A stretch of DNA of 64,000 nucleotides from Paracoccus aerius. GTDB lineage: Bacteria > Pseudomonadota > Alphaproteobacteria > Rhodobacterales > Rhodobacteraceae. Where the stretch lies: contig NZ_BNCL01000014.1 in assembly GCF_014656455.1 (NCBI RefSeq), forward strand, positions 1 to 64,000, written 5' to 3'. The notes below the pieces were generated by a model that worked only from the letters and a program-made list of their open reading frames with translations, did no database searches and was not told the origin of the DNA. A program made the position numbers and the translations under genes. Below are positions 32,008 through 41,182 of the stretch, piece after piece; positions within the stretch are counted from its first letter, which is position 1; each line of letters begins with the position of its first letter.

Positions 32008-32991
32008 ATGCCGCATATTGCTGATCGCCAGTCGGTGTTTCTGGCGCTGATCAACGTGATCGTGCTTGTCGCCGGCGCCTTGCTGGCAGGATCGAACTTC
32101 GTCGACAGCTATAACCTGCAGATCATGGCAGCGCAGGTGCCGGAGCTTGGCTTGCTGGCTCTTGGCGTGACGCTGGCGATGATCTCGGGGAATGGCGGCA
32201 TCGACCTGTCAGGGATCGCCCTTGCCAATCTTGCGGGGATCACCGCCTTTCTGATCGCGCGCCAGATCCTGGTGCCGGCGGATGCACCGATGACCTTTGC
32301 ATGGACCTTCGCGGCCCTTGCACTTTGCGTCGGGGTCATCGGCGGACTGCTGAACGGCTTGATGATCGCCTTTGCCGGATTGACGCCGTTGATCGCGACG
32401 CTTGGCACGCAGTTGCTGTTCACCGGGATTTCGGTCTGGCTGACGAACGGGTCCTCTGTCAGCCTCGGCTATATCCAGCCGCTGGACGATTTCGGCAACC
32501 TGCCTGTGCTGGGTGTGCCGTTGTGCTTTACGCTGTTCCTGCTGGTCGCGGGGCTGGTCGGCTATGTGCTGCGGTGCACGCCTTTCGGGGTCAAGCTGAC
32601 GCTGCTGGGATCGAACGCGAAGGCAGCGCGCTATGGCGGCATTCCGGCACGTCGGATGATCGTCACCACCTACACGATCGCGGGCATTCTTGCTTCAATT
32701 GCAGGGATCGTGATCGCCTCGCGCAATGCCTCGGTCAAGTGGGACTACGGAAGCTCGTATGTCCTGATTGCCATCCTTATTGCAGTGCTGGGTGGCGTGA
32801 AGCCCGAGGGCGGTTATGGTCGCGTCCTGTCCGTGCTGCTGGCTGCGACGGCGCTGCAGATCCTGTCGAGCCTGTTCAACTTTCTCGGCATCTCAAACTT
32901 CTTCCGCGACCTGGCCTGGGGGGTGCTGCTGCTGGCGCTGCTGGCATCGGCGCGGATCGACCTGTCGCTCTGGCTCAGGCCGGCGCGATGA
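32008..32991 (+). CDS. Sugar ABC transporter permease (LsrC/RbsC-type)
   Basis: A 327-residue inner-membrane permease of the ribose/AI-2 transporter class (BPD_transp_2), with about eight to ten hydrophobic segments. The family loop 'GVTLAMISGNGGIDLSGIAL' is in the N-terminal half and 'GSNAKAARYGGIPARRM' follows the middle of the protein. It starts at 32008 behind GAGGGGGAGAG. It is the first gene of the transporter operon, with the second permease three genes further on. The order permease, binding protein, ATPase, permease is less common than ATPase-first arrangements. Confidence 0.88.
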   Translation: MPHIADRQSVFLALINVIVLVAGALLAGSNFVDSYNLQIMAAQVPELGLLALGVTLAMISGNGGIDLSGIALANLAGITAFLIARQILVPADAPMTFAWTFAALALCVGVIGGLLNGLMIAFAGLTPLIATLGTQLLFTGISVWLTNGSSVSLGYIQPLDDFGNLPVLGVPLCFTLFLLVAGLVGYVLRCTPFGVKLTLLGSNAKAARYGGIPARRMIVTTYTIAGILASIAGIVIASRNASVKWDYGSSYVLIAILIAVLGGVKPEGGYGRVLSVLLAATALQILSSLFNFLGISNFFRDLAWGVLLLALLASARIDLSLWLRPAR

Positions 32992-33069
32992 CGGATGTGC
33001 CGTCTGTCGCGCAGGGCAGGCAGTGCGGCACCAAGTGACAACGCCCCTGAAAACGGGAGGAGGAACCCG

Positions 33070-34071
33070 ATGAAGATATTTGCAAAACTGGCGGGAAGCG
33101 TCGTTCTTGCAGGGTCCATGGCCGCCACGGCAGTCATGGCACAGGACGATCAGTCCATTACCACAGTGGTGAAGATCACAGGCGAGGGCTGGTTCGTGCG
33201 CATGGACGAGGGCGTGAAGGCCTTTGATACCGAGCACGACGACGTCACCGCCGTTCAGGTCGGTCCGGCCCAGGCCGATGCCGCTCAGCAGGCCCGGATC
33301 ATCGAGGATCTGGTGGCCAAGGGCGTGTCGGCGGTCGCGGTCGTGCCGATGGATCCTTCGGCGCTGGAAGGTGTGCTGCGTCGCGCGCAGCAGCGCGGCA
33401 TCAAGGTCATCGCGCACGAGGGCGACTCCATCGTCAACGCCGATGCTGACATTGAGGCCTTTGACAACGCAGCCTTCGGCCGCAGGATCAACGACGGTCT
33501 GGCCGAATGCATGGGCGGCGAGGGCAAGTGGACCAGTTTCGTCGGTTCGCTGGGCAGCCTAACGCACAACATCTGGGCTGATGCCGGGGCCGAAAGCGCA
33601 GCCGCCAATCATCCGGGGATGGAACTGGTGGCCGCGAAGAACGAGTCCTTCAACGACGCCAACAAGGCCTATGAGAAAGCCAAGGAAATCCTGCGCGCAC
33701 ATCCCGACATCAAGGGGTTCCAAGGCTCCTCCGCCATCGACGTGATCGGCATCGGTCGCGCGGTCGAGGAAGCCGGCCTTGTCGGCAAGGTCTGCGTCTT
33801 CGGCCTTGGCCTGCCCAAGGACACCGGCCCCTACCTGGAATCGGGCGCGGTCAACCGGATTTACTTCTGGGATCCGAAGGATGCGGGCTATGTGATGAAC
33901 GTCGTGTCGAAAAAGATCCTCGACGGCGAGGAAATCACCGATGGCATGGACCTCGGGGTGCCCGGCTACAACAGCGTCAAGGTCAGCCAGGGACCCGGCA
34001 AGGGGATCATCATCCAAGGCGAGGCCTGGGTCGATGTCGGCAAGGACGAATACAAGAACTATCCGTTCTGA
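33070..34071 (+). CDS. Sugar ABC transporter substrate-binding protein (LsrB/RhaS-like)
   Basis: A 333-residue periplasmic binding protein (Peripla_BP_4) with a signal peptide ending near residue 24 (ATAVMA then QDD). Features are 'KITGEGWFVRMDEGVKAF' at the mature N-terminus, 'VSAVAVVPMDPSALEGVL', 'GIKVIAHEGDS' and the C-terminal 'KDEYKNYPF'. It resembles the LsrB (autoinducer-2) and RhaS (rhamnose) proteins, but the binding residues were not matched one by one, so the ligand is open. GGAGGAGGAA precedes the ATG. A stem-loop after the gene may stabilise its message. Confidence 0.88.
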   Translation: MKIFAKLAGSVVLAGSMAATAVMAQDDQSITTVVKITGEGWFVRMDEGVKAFDTEHDDVTAVQVGPAQADAAQQARIIEDLVAKGVSAVAVVPMDPSALEGVLRRAQQRGIKVIAHEGDSIVNADADIEAFDNAAFGRRINDGLAECMGGEGKWTSFVGSLGSLTHNIWADAGAESAAANHPGMELVAAKNESFNDANKAYEKAKEILRAHPDIKGFQGSSAIDVIGIGRAVEEAGLVGKVCVFGLGLPKDTGPYLESGAVNRIYFWDPKDAGYVMNVVSKKILDGEEITDGMDLGVPGYNSVKVSQGPGKGIIIQGEAWVDVGKDEYKNYPF

Positions 34072-34096
34072 GCCCCTGCTGTCTTGACACATCAAA

Positions 34097-34126
34097 GCAA
34101 GGGCGGGCCCCACAGCCTGCCTTTGC
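34097..34126 (+). other. Intercistronic stem-loop after the binding-protein gene
   Basis: GCAAGGGCGGGC (34097-34108) pairs with GCCTGCCTTTGC (34115-34126) over 12 bp, including two G-U pairs, with a 6-nt loop and no T-run. Such hairpins often protect the upstream binding-protein mRNA and lower expression of the ATPase gene that follows. Confidence 0.55.
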
Positions 34127-34150
34127 CGCCACCGAAGCTACAGGATTCGC

Positions 34151-35749
34151 ATGATGCAGTTTCAGCCTGACGCGGCGGGCACCTGGTCCATGTCTGCGCC
34201 CTTTCTTGAGGTCCGCAATGTCCGCAAGTCCTTTGGCGGCGTGCAGGCCCTGAAGGATGTCAGCCTGACCCTGCAGGCGGGTCAGATCTATCACCTGATG
34301 GGCGAGAACGGTTGCGGGAAGTCCACCCTGATCAAGATCATCTCGGGGGCGCAGCCCGCGACCTCCGGCCAGATCCTGATCGATGGCGCGCCGACCGGTC
34401 CGCTGGCGGGCGATCTTGGTGCGATCGGCGCGCTGGAGGCAGGGATCGAGACGGTTTACCAGGACTTGTCGCTGCTGCCGAACCTGTCCGTCGCAGAAAA
34501 TGTCGCGCTGACCGGACAGTTGGTCGAGGCTGGCGGCAAGCTGGCGCGGCCTCTGCGCCGGGCTGCGCTGCATGACACGGCCGCGAGGGCACTGGCGCAG
34601 GTTCACCTGCCGACCAGCCGTGCCTTTCTGGGGCGCCGCACCGATACGCTGCCGCTTGCCACACGCCAGTTGGTTGCCATCGCTCGTGCCATCGCAGCCG
34701 AGGCGCGGCTGGTCATCATGGACGAACCGACGACGTCATTGACCCGGCAAGAGGTCGAGAACCTGCTTGCGGTCGTGCGCCGCCTTCTGGATCAGGGCGT
34801 CACTGTCCTGTTCGTCACCCACAAGCTGGACGAAGTGAAGTCACTGGGCGGCCATGCCATCATCATGCGGGACGGCCAGAAGGTGGCCGAGCGCGAAGTC
34901 GCGACGACCCCGAAATCCGAGATCAGCCAGCTGATGACCGGGCGCGAGATCTCCGAGGCGCGCTATCGCACCGAGCCGAAGATCGGCGATGTGATGCTGG
35001 ACATCCAGAACCTGACGCAGCCCGCGTCGTTTCATGACCTTTCCCTGACGCTGCGCAAGGGGGAAATCCTGGGCGTTACCGGCCTGCTGGATTCGGGTCG
35101 CAACGAACTGGCTTTGGCCCTGTCGGGCGTGGTCCCGGCGCATTCGGGCACCATGCAGCTTGAAGGCCGCATCATCGATCTGAAATCGCCAGCGGACGCG
35201 ATCCGCGAGGGGATCGGCTATGTCCCCGAGGATCGCCTGACGGAAGGGCTGTTTCTGGAAAAGACAATCCAGGACAATGTCACGCTTCCTGTTCTGGACC
35301 GGCTGAGGAACGCATTTGGCATGATCAGCGGCAGGCGTGCGCGGGCCCTTGCGCGCGAACAGATCGCCGATCTGCAGGTCGTTGCACCGAATGTCCAGGC
35401 GCCCGTGCAGTCGCTGTCGGGTGGCAACCAGCAGCGGGTGTTGATCGGACGCTGGCTGACGATCAACCCTCGTCTGCTGATCCTGCACGGGCCCACTGTC
35501 GGCGTTGATGTTGGCTCGAAGGACACGATCTTCCGCATCATTCAGAGGCTTGCCGACGAGGGGATGGGGGTCATCATCATCTCGGACGATCTGCCCGAGC
35601 TTTTGCAGAATTGCGACCGGATCCTTGTCATGCGTCAGGGCGCCATCATCGCCACCCATGACGCCGCCACCGTATCCGAGGACGAGATCTACCAGACCAT
35701 GGCGGGCGGCGCGGCCGTGCCAGCCACAGGCAAGGATGCAACCCCATGA
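34151..35749 (+). CDS. Sugar ABC transporter ATPase, two nucleotide-binding domains
   Basis: A 532-residue protein with two ABC domains, as in RbsA, LsrA and related importers. The first has Walker A GENGCGKST and Walker B LVIMDEPTTS. The second has a degenerate Walker A (GLLDSGRNE), the signature LSGGNQQRV and a degenerate Walker B (LLILHGPTVG), in line with the usual asymmetry in this class. Start at 34151 or 34154; ATG 34190 is an alternative. The next permease gene overlaps it by four bases. Confidence 0.9.
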   Translation: MMQFQPDAAGTWSMSAPFLEVRNVRKSFGGVQALKDVSLTLQAGQIYHLMGENGCGKSTLIKIISGAQPATSGQILIDGAPTGPLAGDLGAIGALEAGIETVYQDLSLLPNLSVAENVALTGQLVEAGGKLARPLRRAALHDTAARALAQVHLPTSRAFLGRRTDTLPLATRQLVAIARAIAAEARLVIMDEPTTSLTRQEVENLLAVVRRLLDQGVTVLFVTHKLDEVKSLGGHAIIMRDGQKVAEREVATTPKSEISQLMTGREISEARYRTEPKIGDVMLDIQNLTQPASFHDLSLTLRKGEILGVTGLLDSGRNELALALSGVVPAHSGTMQLEGRIIDLKSPADAIREGIGYVPEDRLTEGLFLEKTIQDNVTLPVLDRLRNAFGMISGRRARALAREQIADLQVVAPNVQAPVQSLSGGNQQRVLIGRWLTINPRLLILHGPTVGVDVGSKDTIFRIIQRLADEGMGVIIISDDLPELLQNCDRILVMRQGAIIATHDAATVSEDEIYQTMAGGAAVPATGKDATP

Positions 35750-36765
35750 CCGAGACAACGATTGCACCGGAGGCCCGTGGCCCGGCAGGCCGGATTTGGG
35801 ACCTGATGGGGCAGCGCCCCGAACTGTTCACGCTGGCGCTGATTGTCGTTACCGCAATTGCGGTTGCGATCGCAAATCCCGAATTTGTCGCGATGAACAA
35901 CCTGTTCGACATCCTGAGGGCATCGGTTGTGCGAGGGATCTTCGCGATGGGCGTGCTGGTCGTGCTGGCTGCGGGGGGCATCGACGTGTCCTTCACCGCC
36001 ATCGCGGCCTTCGTCATGTATGTGCTGACGATGCTTGTTCACAATGTGCTTCCCGGCATGCCCTTGTGGATCATCATGCCGCTTGCGGCGGCAGGTGGTG
36101 CGGCATTCGGGGTGCTGAACGGTCTCCTGATCCATGCCCTGCGTGCGCCCTCGCTGATCGTGACTATCGGTACGCAATACATCATCCGGTCGTTCCTGCT
36201 GACCTTCGTGGGCACCGCGCTGTTCATGAACCTGCCAGCCTCCATGGAGGCATTCGGCAAGGCATCGCTGTTCAGTTGGCAGGGCACGAACGGGGTTGTG
36301 TCCGCTCTTCCCGCGACGGTGCTTGTGCTGGTTGTCGTGGCCCTTGCCACATGGTTCATCCTGGAACGCACACTGCTTGGCCGGGCCATCTTCGCATCGG
36401 GCGGCAATCCAGGCATCGCCGAAAGGCTGGGCTTCAATCTGTTCCAGATCCGGCTCTTCGTCTTTGGCTGGGCCGGATTGCTGGCGGGGATCGCGGGCAT
36501 CGTGCATGTCGCCTCGAACCGGCTTGCCAATCCCTTCGACCTTGCCGGGATGGAGCTGGAGATCATCGCGGCAGTCGTCCTTGGTGGCGCGCGCATCACG
36601 GGCGGATCGGGTACGGTCCTCGGCACGCTTCTGGGGGTGCTGCTGATCACGCTGGTCAGCAACGTGCTGGTCTTCGTCGGTATCCCCAGCACCCTGCAGC
36701 GGGCAATCGTCGGCATCTTCATCCTGATCGCCGGAACCATCTTCGCGCTACGCCAGCGCGCCTGA
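35746..36765 (+). CDS. Sugar ABC transporter permease, second subunit
   Basis: A 339-residue membrane protein of the same BPD_transp_2 family as the first permease. The family loop is 'VLVVLAAGGIDVSFTAIAAF'. The coupling region is 'GRAIFASGGNPGIAERLGFN', and several hydrophobic helices end with 'IFILIAGTIFALRQRA'. The gene starts in an ATGA overlap with the ATPase gene. With the first permease it should form the heterodimeric channel of one importer. Confidence 0.88.
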   Translation: MTETTIAPEARGPAGRIWDLMGQRPELFTLALIVVTAIAVAIANPEFVAMNNLFDILRASVVRGIFAMGVLVVLAAGGIDVSFTAIAAFVMYVLTMLVHNVLPGMPLWIIMPLAAAGGAAFGVLNGLLIHALRAPSLIVTIGTQYIIRSFLLTFVGTALFMNLPASMEAFGKASLFSWQGTNGVVSALPATVLVLVVVALATWFILERTLLGRAIFASGGNPGIAERLGFNLFQIRLFVFGWAGLLAGIAGIVHVASNRLANPFDLAGMELEIIAAVVLGGARITGGSGTVLGTLLGVLLITLVSNVLVFVGIPSTLQRAIVGIFILIAGTIFALRQRA

Positions 36766-36787
36766 CACATCCTTGGGAGAGGACAGC

Positions 36788-37732
36788 ATGACCCACGACG
36801 TTTCCGTCATCGGTCTTTATATTCTTGACGTATTGGGCCGTCCTGTCGACGCGATCCCGCAAGGCGGCAATGTCGACTTCATCGATGAAATCCGACTGAC
36901 TGTTGCGGGTACTGCGGGTGGCACGGTGGTGGACCTAGCCAAGCTGGGCCTGAACTGCCTTGCCGTCGGCGCCGTGGGCGACGATGAGAAGGCGGATTTT
37001 GTTCTCGCAACGCTGCAGCGGTTCGGCGTAGACACGGCACAGATGCAGCGGCTGGCGGGCGTGCCCACCTCGGCCACGATCCTGAATGTCCGTCGCAACG
37101 GAGACCGGCCTGCGCTGCATCAACGCGGCGCGTCAGACCACTTTGATGTTCTGCCCGAGACGTTGGACACCGTGCTTGCCCCCGCCATTATCCACTTGGG
37201 CGGCACCGGCTTGCTGGCAAAGCTGGACGGCGCCCCAAGCGCCCGGTTGCTGGCCGAGGCCAAGCGCCGGGGTCGCACGACCACCTTCGACCTGCTGGGT
37301 GCGAACGAAGGCACGATCGACCTGCTGTCACCGTTGTTTGCGCATATCGACTATTTCATGCCCTCCATAGACGAGGCGATGGTGATCTCGAAGACTGGCA
37401 GCGTTGAGGAAGCGGGGCGTTTCTTCCTGGATCGCGGGGTTCGGCAATGCGTCTTCACGCTAGGAGGAGACGGGGTCTGCTTCATGGATCGCAACGGCGA
37501 AACGGTCAGGCAGCCGGCATTTCAGATCGACGTCGTGGACACGACCGGTTGCGGGGATGCTTTCGATGCAGGGTTCATTACCGCACTGCATCACCGGATG
37601 GACCTGAAAACCGCGCTGAATTTCGCCCAGGCGGCCGCCGCGTTGGTGGCGACGGGCCTTGGCTCCGATGCGGGGATCCGCTCATTCCAGGACACGATTA
37701 ATTTCATGAACACCGCCAAGGTCAAGGCCTAG
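36788..37732 (+). CDS. PfkB-family sugar kinase
   Basis: A 314-residue ribokinase-like enzyme. The N-terminal PfkB signature is 'GTAGGTVVDLAKLGLNCLAV'. The C-terminal ATP- and anion-hole signature is 'DTTGCGDAFDAGFITALH', with Asp as the likely catalytic base. It should phosphorylate the imported ketose or sugar acid before the aldolase acts. The sugar cannot be told. The ATG at 36788 has GGGAGAGGA upstream, and the gene follows the second permease with a 22-base gap, so it belongs to the transporter operon. It converges on the SorC gene nine bases beyond its end. Confidence 0.88.
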   Translation: MTHDVSVIGLYILDVLGRPVDAIPQGGNVDFIDEIRLTVAGTAGGTVVDLAKLGLNCLAVGAVGDDEKADFVLATLQRFGVDTAQMQRLAGVPTSATILNVRRNGDRPALHQRGASDHFDVLPETLDTVLAPAIIHLGGTGLLAKLDGAPSARLLAEAKRRGRTTTFDLLGANEGTIDLLSPLFAHIDYFMPSIDEAMVISKTGSVEEAGRFFLDRGVRQCVFTLGGDGVCFMDRNGETVRQPAFQIDVVDTTGCGDAFDAGFITALHHRMDLKTALNFAQAAAALVATGLGSDAGIRSFQDTINFMNTAKVKA

Positions 37733-37741
37733 CGGACGGGA

Positions 37742-38782
37742 TCAATCCAGCAGCGCCGTCGCCGTGTCCATGTCGGTGACCAGATGGGTCGCATAGCCGC
37801 CCTTCAGTGCGGCGCGCAAAGCAGCGACCTTGGTCGGGCCGCCCGCAACGCAAAGGCGGCGCGGAATGGCGCGAAGTTCGTCCAGTTCGATTCCCATCAT
37901 CTGCCAGTCCAGATCGCGCCGAACCTGTTCCCCCTCGGCGTTCAGGAAGCGGCAGATCAGGACAGCCTCGGCGCCGTCGTCGACATAGGCATCAATTTCC
38001 GCCTGGCTGGCGATGTTCGCAACCCGCATGGTGCTTTCCGGACCGAGGCCGCCGAGCCCGAAGACGATCGTCTGCGCATTGCGGATCAGGTCGAACTGGT
38101 GTTGCAGCGCCGGTTCGCGCTTCAGCGCCGCGCAGAGTGCGGCAGAGGAAAGAACCGCAGGCGCATGCAGGTTCATGCTGACCGCACCAAGGTTGCGCGC
38201 CATGATCGCGCTGCACAATTCAGCCGAAAATTCGGGCTTGCCCATAGCGGCGCCGGTGACCTGAACCACTGTAACGTCGTCCACCCGATGCGTGATGGCG
38301 TCGGCTACCGCCAGAACGGTCTTGCCCCAGGATACGCACAGCGTTTCGCCGGGGTTCACCAAGCGCTCAAGCTGGCGTGCGCCAGCCGCGCCCAGTGCCG
38401 TCAGGTGTTGCGTCGCGTCGGCATTCGGCGGCAGTGGCACAACCAGAGCCTCGGCCAAACCAAACTTCGTGGCGAGAGCGCGCGACAGGCTGGATCTGGC
38501 GACCACACCCGCATCCATCGTGATCAGCACCGCACCGCGTTCACGCGCTTCTTGCAGGTAGTTCACAACGCTCGCCCGCGAAACGCCAAGCATCGCGGCG
38601 ATCTCGCTCTGGTTCAGCCGGTCCTCGTAATACAGCCAGGCGGCCCAAACCACGATGTCGTCAAACTCAGCCGGTACCTCGGCGCGACTCTTCTGGGGCT
38701 GAGCAGTTGATGGCATGGGTATCGGCCTCGCTGATAATGCTCTGCGTGATGTCGTGCTCATTGTCATGGACAGAAGTGACAT
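37742..38782 (-). CDS. SorC-family transcriptional regulator
   Basis: A 346-residue regulator with a helix-turn-helix (about residues 50-85; RLNQSEIAAMLGVSRASVVN) and a SorC sugar-phosphate-binding domain ('VSWGKTVLAVADAI', 'RLCVAGGPTKVAALRAALKG'). It is a clear paralogue of the N-terminal half of the fused regulator at 29818. It is divergent from the aldolase gene, with a perfect operator in between and a matching operator before the ABC operon, so it likely controls both. The start may be ATG 38782 or 38716, the latter with GAGG upstream. Confidence 0.88.
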   Translation of the reverse strand: MSLLSMTMSTTSRRALSARPIPMPSTAQPQKSRAEVPAEFDDIVVWAAWLYYEDRLNQSEIAAMLGVSRASVVNYLQEARERGAVLITMDAGVVARSSLSRALATKFGLAEALVVPLPPNADATQHLTALGAAGARQLERLVNPGETLCVSWGKTVLAVADAITHRVDDVTVVQVTGAAMGKPEFSAELCSAIMARNLGAVSMNLHAPAVLSSAALCAALKREPALQHQFDLIRNAQTIVFGLGGLGPESTMRVANIASQAEIDAYVDDGAEAVLICRFLNAEGEQVRRDLDWQMMGIELDELRAIPRRLCVAGGPTKVAALRAALKGGYATHLVTDMDTATALLD

Positions 38783-38805
38783 CCAAGTCTCGCGAACAAG
38801 ACCGA

Positions 38806-38833
38806 TTGACTAATGACACATGTGCGTGTCATT
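38806..38833 (+). promoter_or_regulatory. Promoter with SorC-type operator, aldolase gene
   Basis: TTGACT (38806-38811) then AATGACAC (38812-38819), six bases, GTGTCATT (38826-38833): a perfect 8-bp inverted repeat. It matches the site at 31917-31942 in both promoter element and operator core and lies just upstream of the ribosome site of the aldolase gene. Confidence 0.7.
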
Positions 38834-38868
38834 TGACAACAACTTGAAGTTCCGGGAGGAGAGATCGG

Positions 38869-40917
38869 ATGCAATCCCTTTGGTCAGACGCCGAGTACGA
38901 ACGCACTGTAGAGGCGTATGTAGACGCGGGGGTAAACCGGGACGTTGCAATCCGTACCTGGACCACGCGCTTGCTGGGCCGGGTGCCGCAACTGGTGCTG
39001 CATGGGGGCGGCAATACCTCGGTCAAGACTACGCTGAATGACCATGACGGCACGTCGGTCGAGGTTCTGTGCGTCAAGGGATCCGGCTGGGATATGGGCC
39101 AGATCGAACCCGCTGGCCTGCCCGCCCTGCGCCTCGAGCCTCTGAGGGCCATGGTGAACTATGAAACCCTGTCCGATGATGACATGGTCATGCTCCAGCG
39201 CCGTCTGCTCCTCGACCCGGCCTCACCCAATCCCTCGGTCGAGGCAATCCTGCACGCCATCCTCCCCTTCCGCCATGTCGATCACACGCATGCGAACGCC
39301 GTGGTGGCGCTGACCAATCAGCCGCGCGGCGAGACTATCGTCCGCGAGTTGTTCCCGGAGTTCATCATCGTTCCCTATGTCATGCCGGGCTTCGATCTGT
39401 CGAAGGCGTGCCTGCGCGCCTATCAGGCGCGGCCCGATGCGCCGGGCATGATCCTGCTGAAGCACGGCATCTTTACTTGGTCGGACGATCCACGCACCTC
39501 CTACGAGGCGATGATCGAGGCCATCACCCGCGCCGAAAACCGCATCGCGCAGGGAAACCCGAAGCCGTTCGGCACGGCGACACCGCCGGATGGTCTTGCC
39601 ACCGCAGCGCAGGTCGCGCCGATACTTCGCGGCGCCATCGCCCGGCCCGGCCGGGATGAAGGCAAGCCGCAGCGCCTTGTCCTCGAACACCGCACCGGCG
39701 GTGACATCCTCGATTTCTGCGCCGCACCCAATGTCGAAGACCTGGTCCGGCGCGGCAATGCGACGCCCGAGCATGTAATCCATATCAAGCGCTGTGGAGT
39801 GGCGCTGCCGGTGCCGAAGGCCGGCGATCTGGACGGCTGGGCCGCACTGGTGCGCGACAAGGTTTCCGCCTACGTCGCCGACTACGAGGCTTATTTCCAA
39901 CGTAACAACGAACGCGTCGGTGGCGGCAAGACCATGCTGGACCCGATGCCACGCGTTTTCTACGTCGAAGGAGTTGGCGTCTTTGCGGCAGGACCTACTC
40001 GCAAGGCTTCGCTGGTCGCTGCGGATGTTGCAGAGGCGACGATCGAGGTCATTCGGGGCGCCGAAGGCATCGACCGCTTCGAAGCGCTGTCGGAGGAAGA
40101 CCTGTTTGATATCGAATACTGGTCGCTGGAGCAGGCCAAGCTGAAGAAGGCCGCCGAAAAGCCGCTGACCCGGCAGGTCGCGGTCGTCACAGGCGGGGCA
40201 GGGGGTCTCGGGCTGGCGATTGCGCAAGCCCTGCATGCCGACGGTGCCGAGGTGGCGCTGATCGACATTGACGGTGATGCTGCCGTGGATCAGGCCAGCC
40301 GGCTCGGCGGCATTGGCATCGGCTGCGACCTCACAGATGCGGTGGCGGTGGACCGCGCGCTTGACCAAGTCGCGGCGACATTCGGTGGCATCGACATCCT
40401 GGTTTCGAACGCGGGTGCGGCATGGCAGGGGGCGCTGTTGGAGGTCTCGGAGAAGGACTTCCGCGCGGCATTCGAGTTGAACTTCTGGGCGCACCATCAT
40501 GTCGCCCGCGCGGCGGTGCGGGTGATGAAGGCTCAGGGAACTGGTGGCGCGCTGCTGTTCAATGTTTCAAAGCAGGCAGTAAACCCTGGCCCGGACTTCG
40601 GCCCCTATGGCACGTCGAAGGCGGCATTGATGGCCCTGATGCGGCAATATGCTGTGGAGCATGCAGCGGACAGCATCACCTCGAACGCCGTCAACCCCGA
40701 CCGGATCCGCACTGGGTTGATGACAGACCAAATGGTCGAGGAACGCGCCCGCGCCCGTGGCGTCTCGCCTGAAGTCTATATGCGCGGCAATCTGCTGCAT
40801 CGTGAGGTCACCGCCGACGATGTGGCGCAGGCGGCGCTGGCGCTGATCAAGTCTCGCGCATCGACCGGTGCGGTTCTGACCGTCGACGGTGGCAACACTG
40901 CCGCAATGCTGCGATAA
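38869..40917 (+). CDS. Bifunctional class II aldolase / short-chain dehydrogenase
   Basis: A 682-residue fusion like the RhaD-type protein of rhizobial rhamnose clusters. Residues 1-430 are a class II (zinc) aldolase of the fuculose/rhamnulose-phosphate type ('GGGNTSVKT', metal-site 'HVDHTHANAV', and 'LLKHGIFTWS'). Residues 435-682 are a short-chain dehydrogenase ('VVTGGAGGLGLAIAQAL', 'SNAGAAW', with 'YGTSKAA' holding the catalytic Tyr and Lys). It would split a ketose-1-phosphate into dihydroxyacetone phosphate and an aldehyde, then oxidise or reduce the aldehyde. GGGAGGAGAG precedes the ATG. The sugar is not known. Confidence 0.88.
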   Translation: MQSLWSDAEYERTVEAYVDAGVNRDVAIRTWTTRLLGRVPQLVLHGGGNTSVKTTLNDHDGTSVEVLCVKGSGWDMGQIEPAGLPALRLEPLRAMVNYETLSDDDMVMLQRRLLLDPASPNPSVEAILHAILPFRHVDHTHANAVVALTNQPRGETIVRELFPEFIIVPYVMPGFDLSKACLRAYQARPDAPGMILLKHGIFTWSDDPRTSYEAMIEAITRAENRIAQGNPKPFGTATPPDGLATAAQVAPILRGAIARPGRDEGKPQRLVLEHRTGGDILDFCAAPNVEDLVRRGNATPEHVIHIKRCGVALPVPKAGDLDGWAALVRDKVSAYVADYEAYFQRNNERVGGGKTMLDPMPRVFYVEGVGVFAAGPTRKASLVAADVAEATIEVIRGAEGIDRFEALSEEDLFDIEYWSLEQAKLKKAAEKPLTRQVAVVTGGAGGLGLAIAQALHADGAEVALIDIDGDAAVDQASRLGGIGIGCDLTDAVAVDRALDQVAATFGGIDILVSNAGAAWQGALLEVSEKDFRAAFELNFWAHHHVARAAVRVMKAQGTGGALLFNVSKQAVNPGPDFGPYGTSKAALMALMRQYAVEHAADSITSNAVNPDRIRTGLMTDQMVEERARARGVSPEVYMRGNLLHREVTADDVAQAALALIKSRASTGAVLTVDGGNTAAMLR

Positions 40918-41182
40918 GGCGGGTGTTGCTAGGCTCCAGATGGGGTATTCGGAACATTGCAGGTTCTTCTCTGGTCATTCCATAAAACCCGTTAAGTTCA
41001 CGGATGCAGATGGCGGCTGCAAGATTGACTGGATATTCAGGGATAGGAACTGACGGAAGGTTCGAGCTCGAAGCAACCTATCAAGAGCCTGCCGCCTTCG
41101 CGCATAGTGCGTATCTCTGCACATCCAGCCAAAAGCGCCGCTGCCATATCGGGCAGGGCAGCCTCTGGCAAAAAACGTTGCC
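40918..41182. other. Intergenic, no recognised gene
   Basis: About 265 bp between convergent genes. No gene, clear terminator or repeat that I can support. It is the boundary between the sugar cluster and the amine/amide island. Confidence 0.4.

Noticed and set aside
39223..40500. Long minus-strand open frame of 425 codons opposite the aldolase fusion
   Set aside because: Same reason: shadow of a strongly conserved gene.
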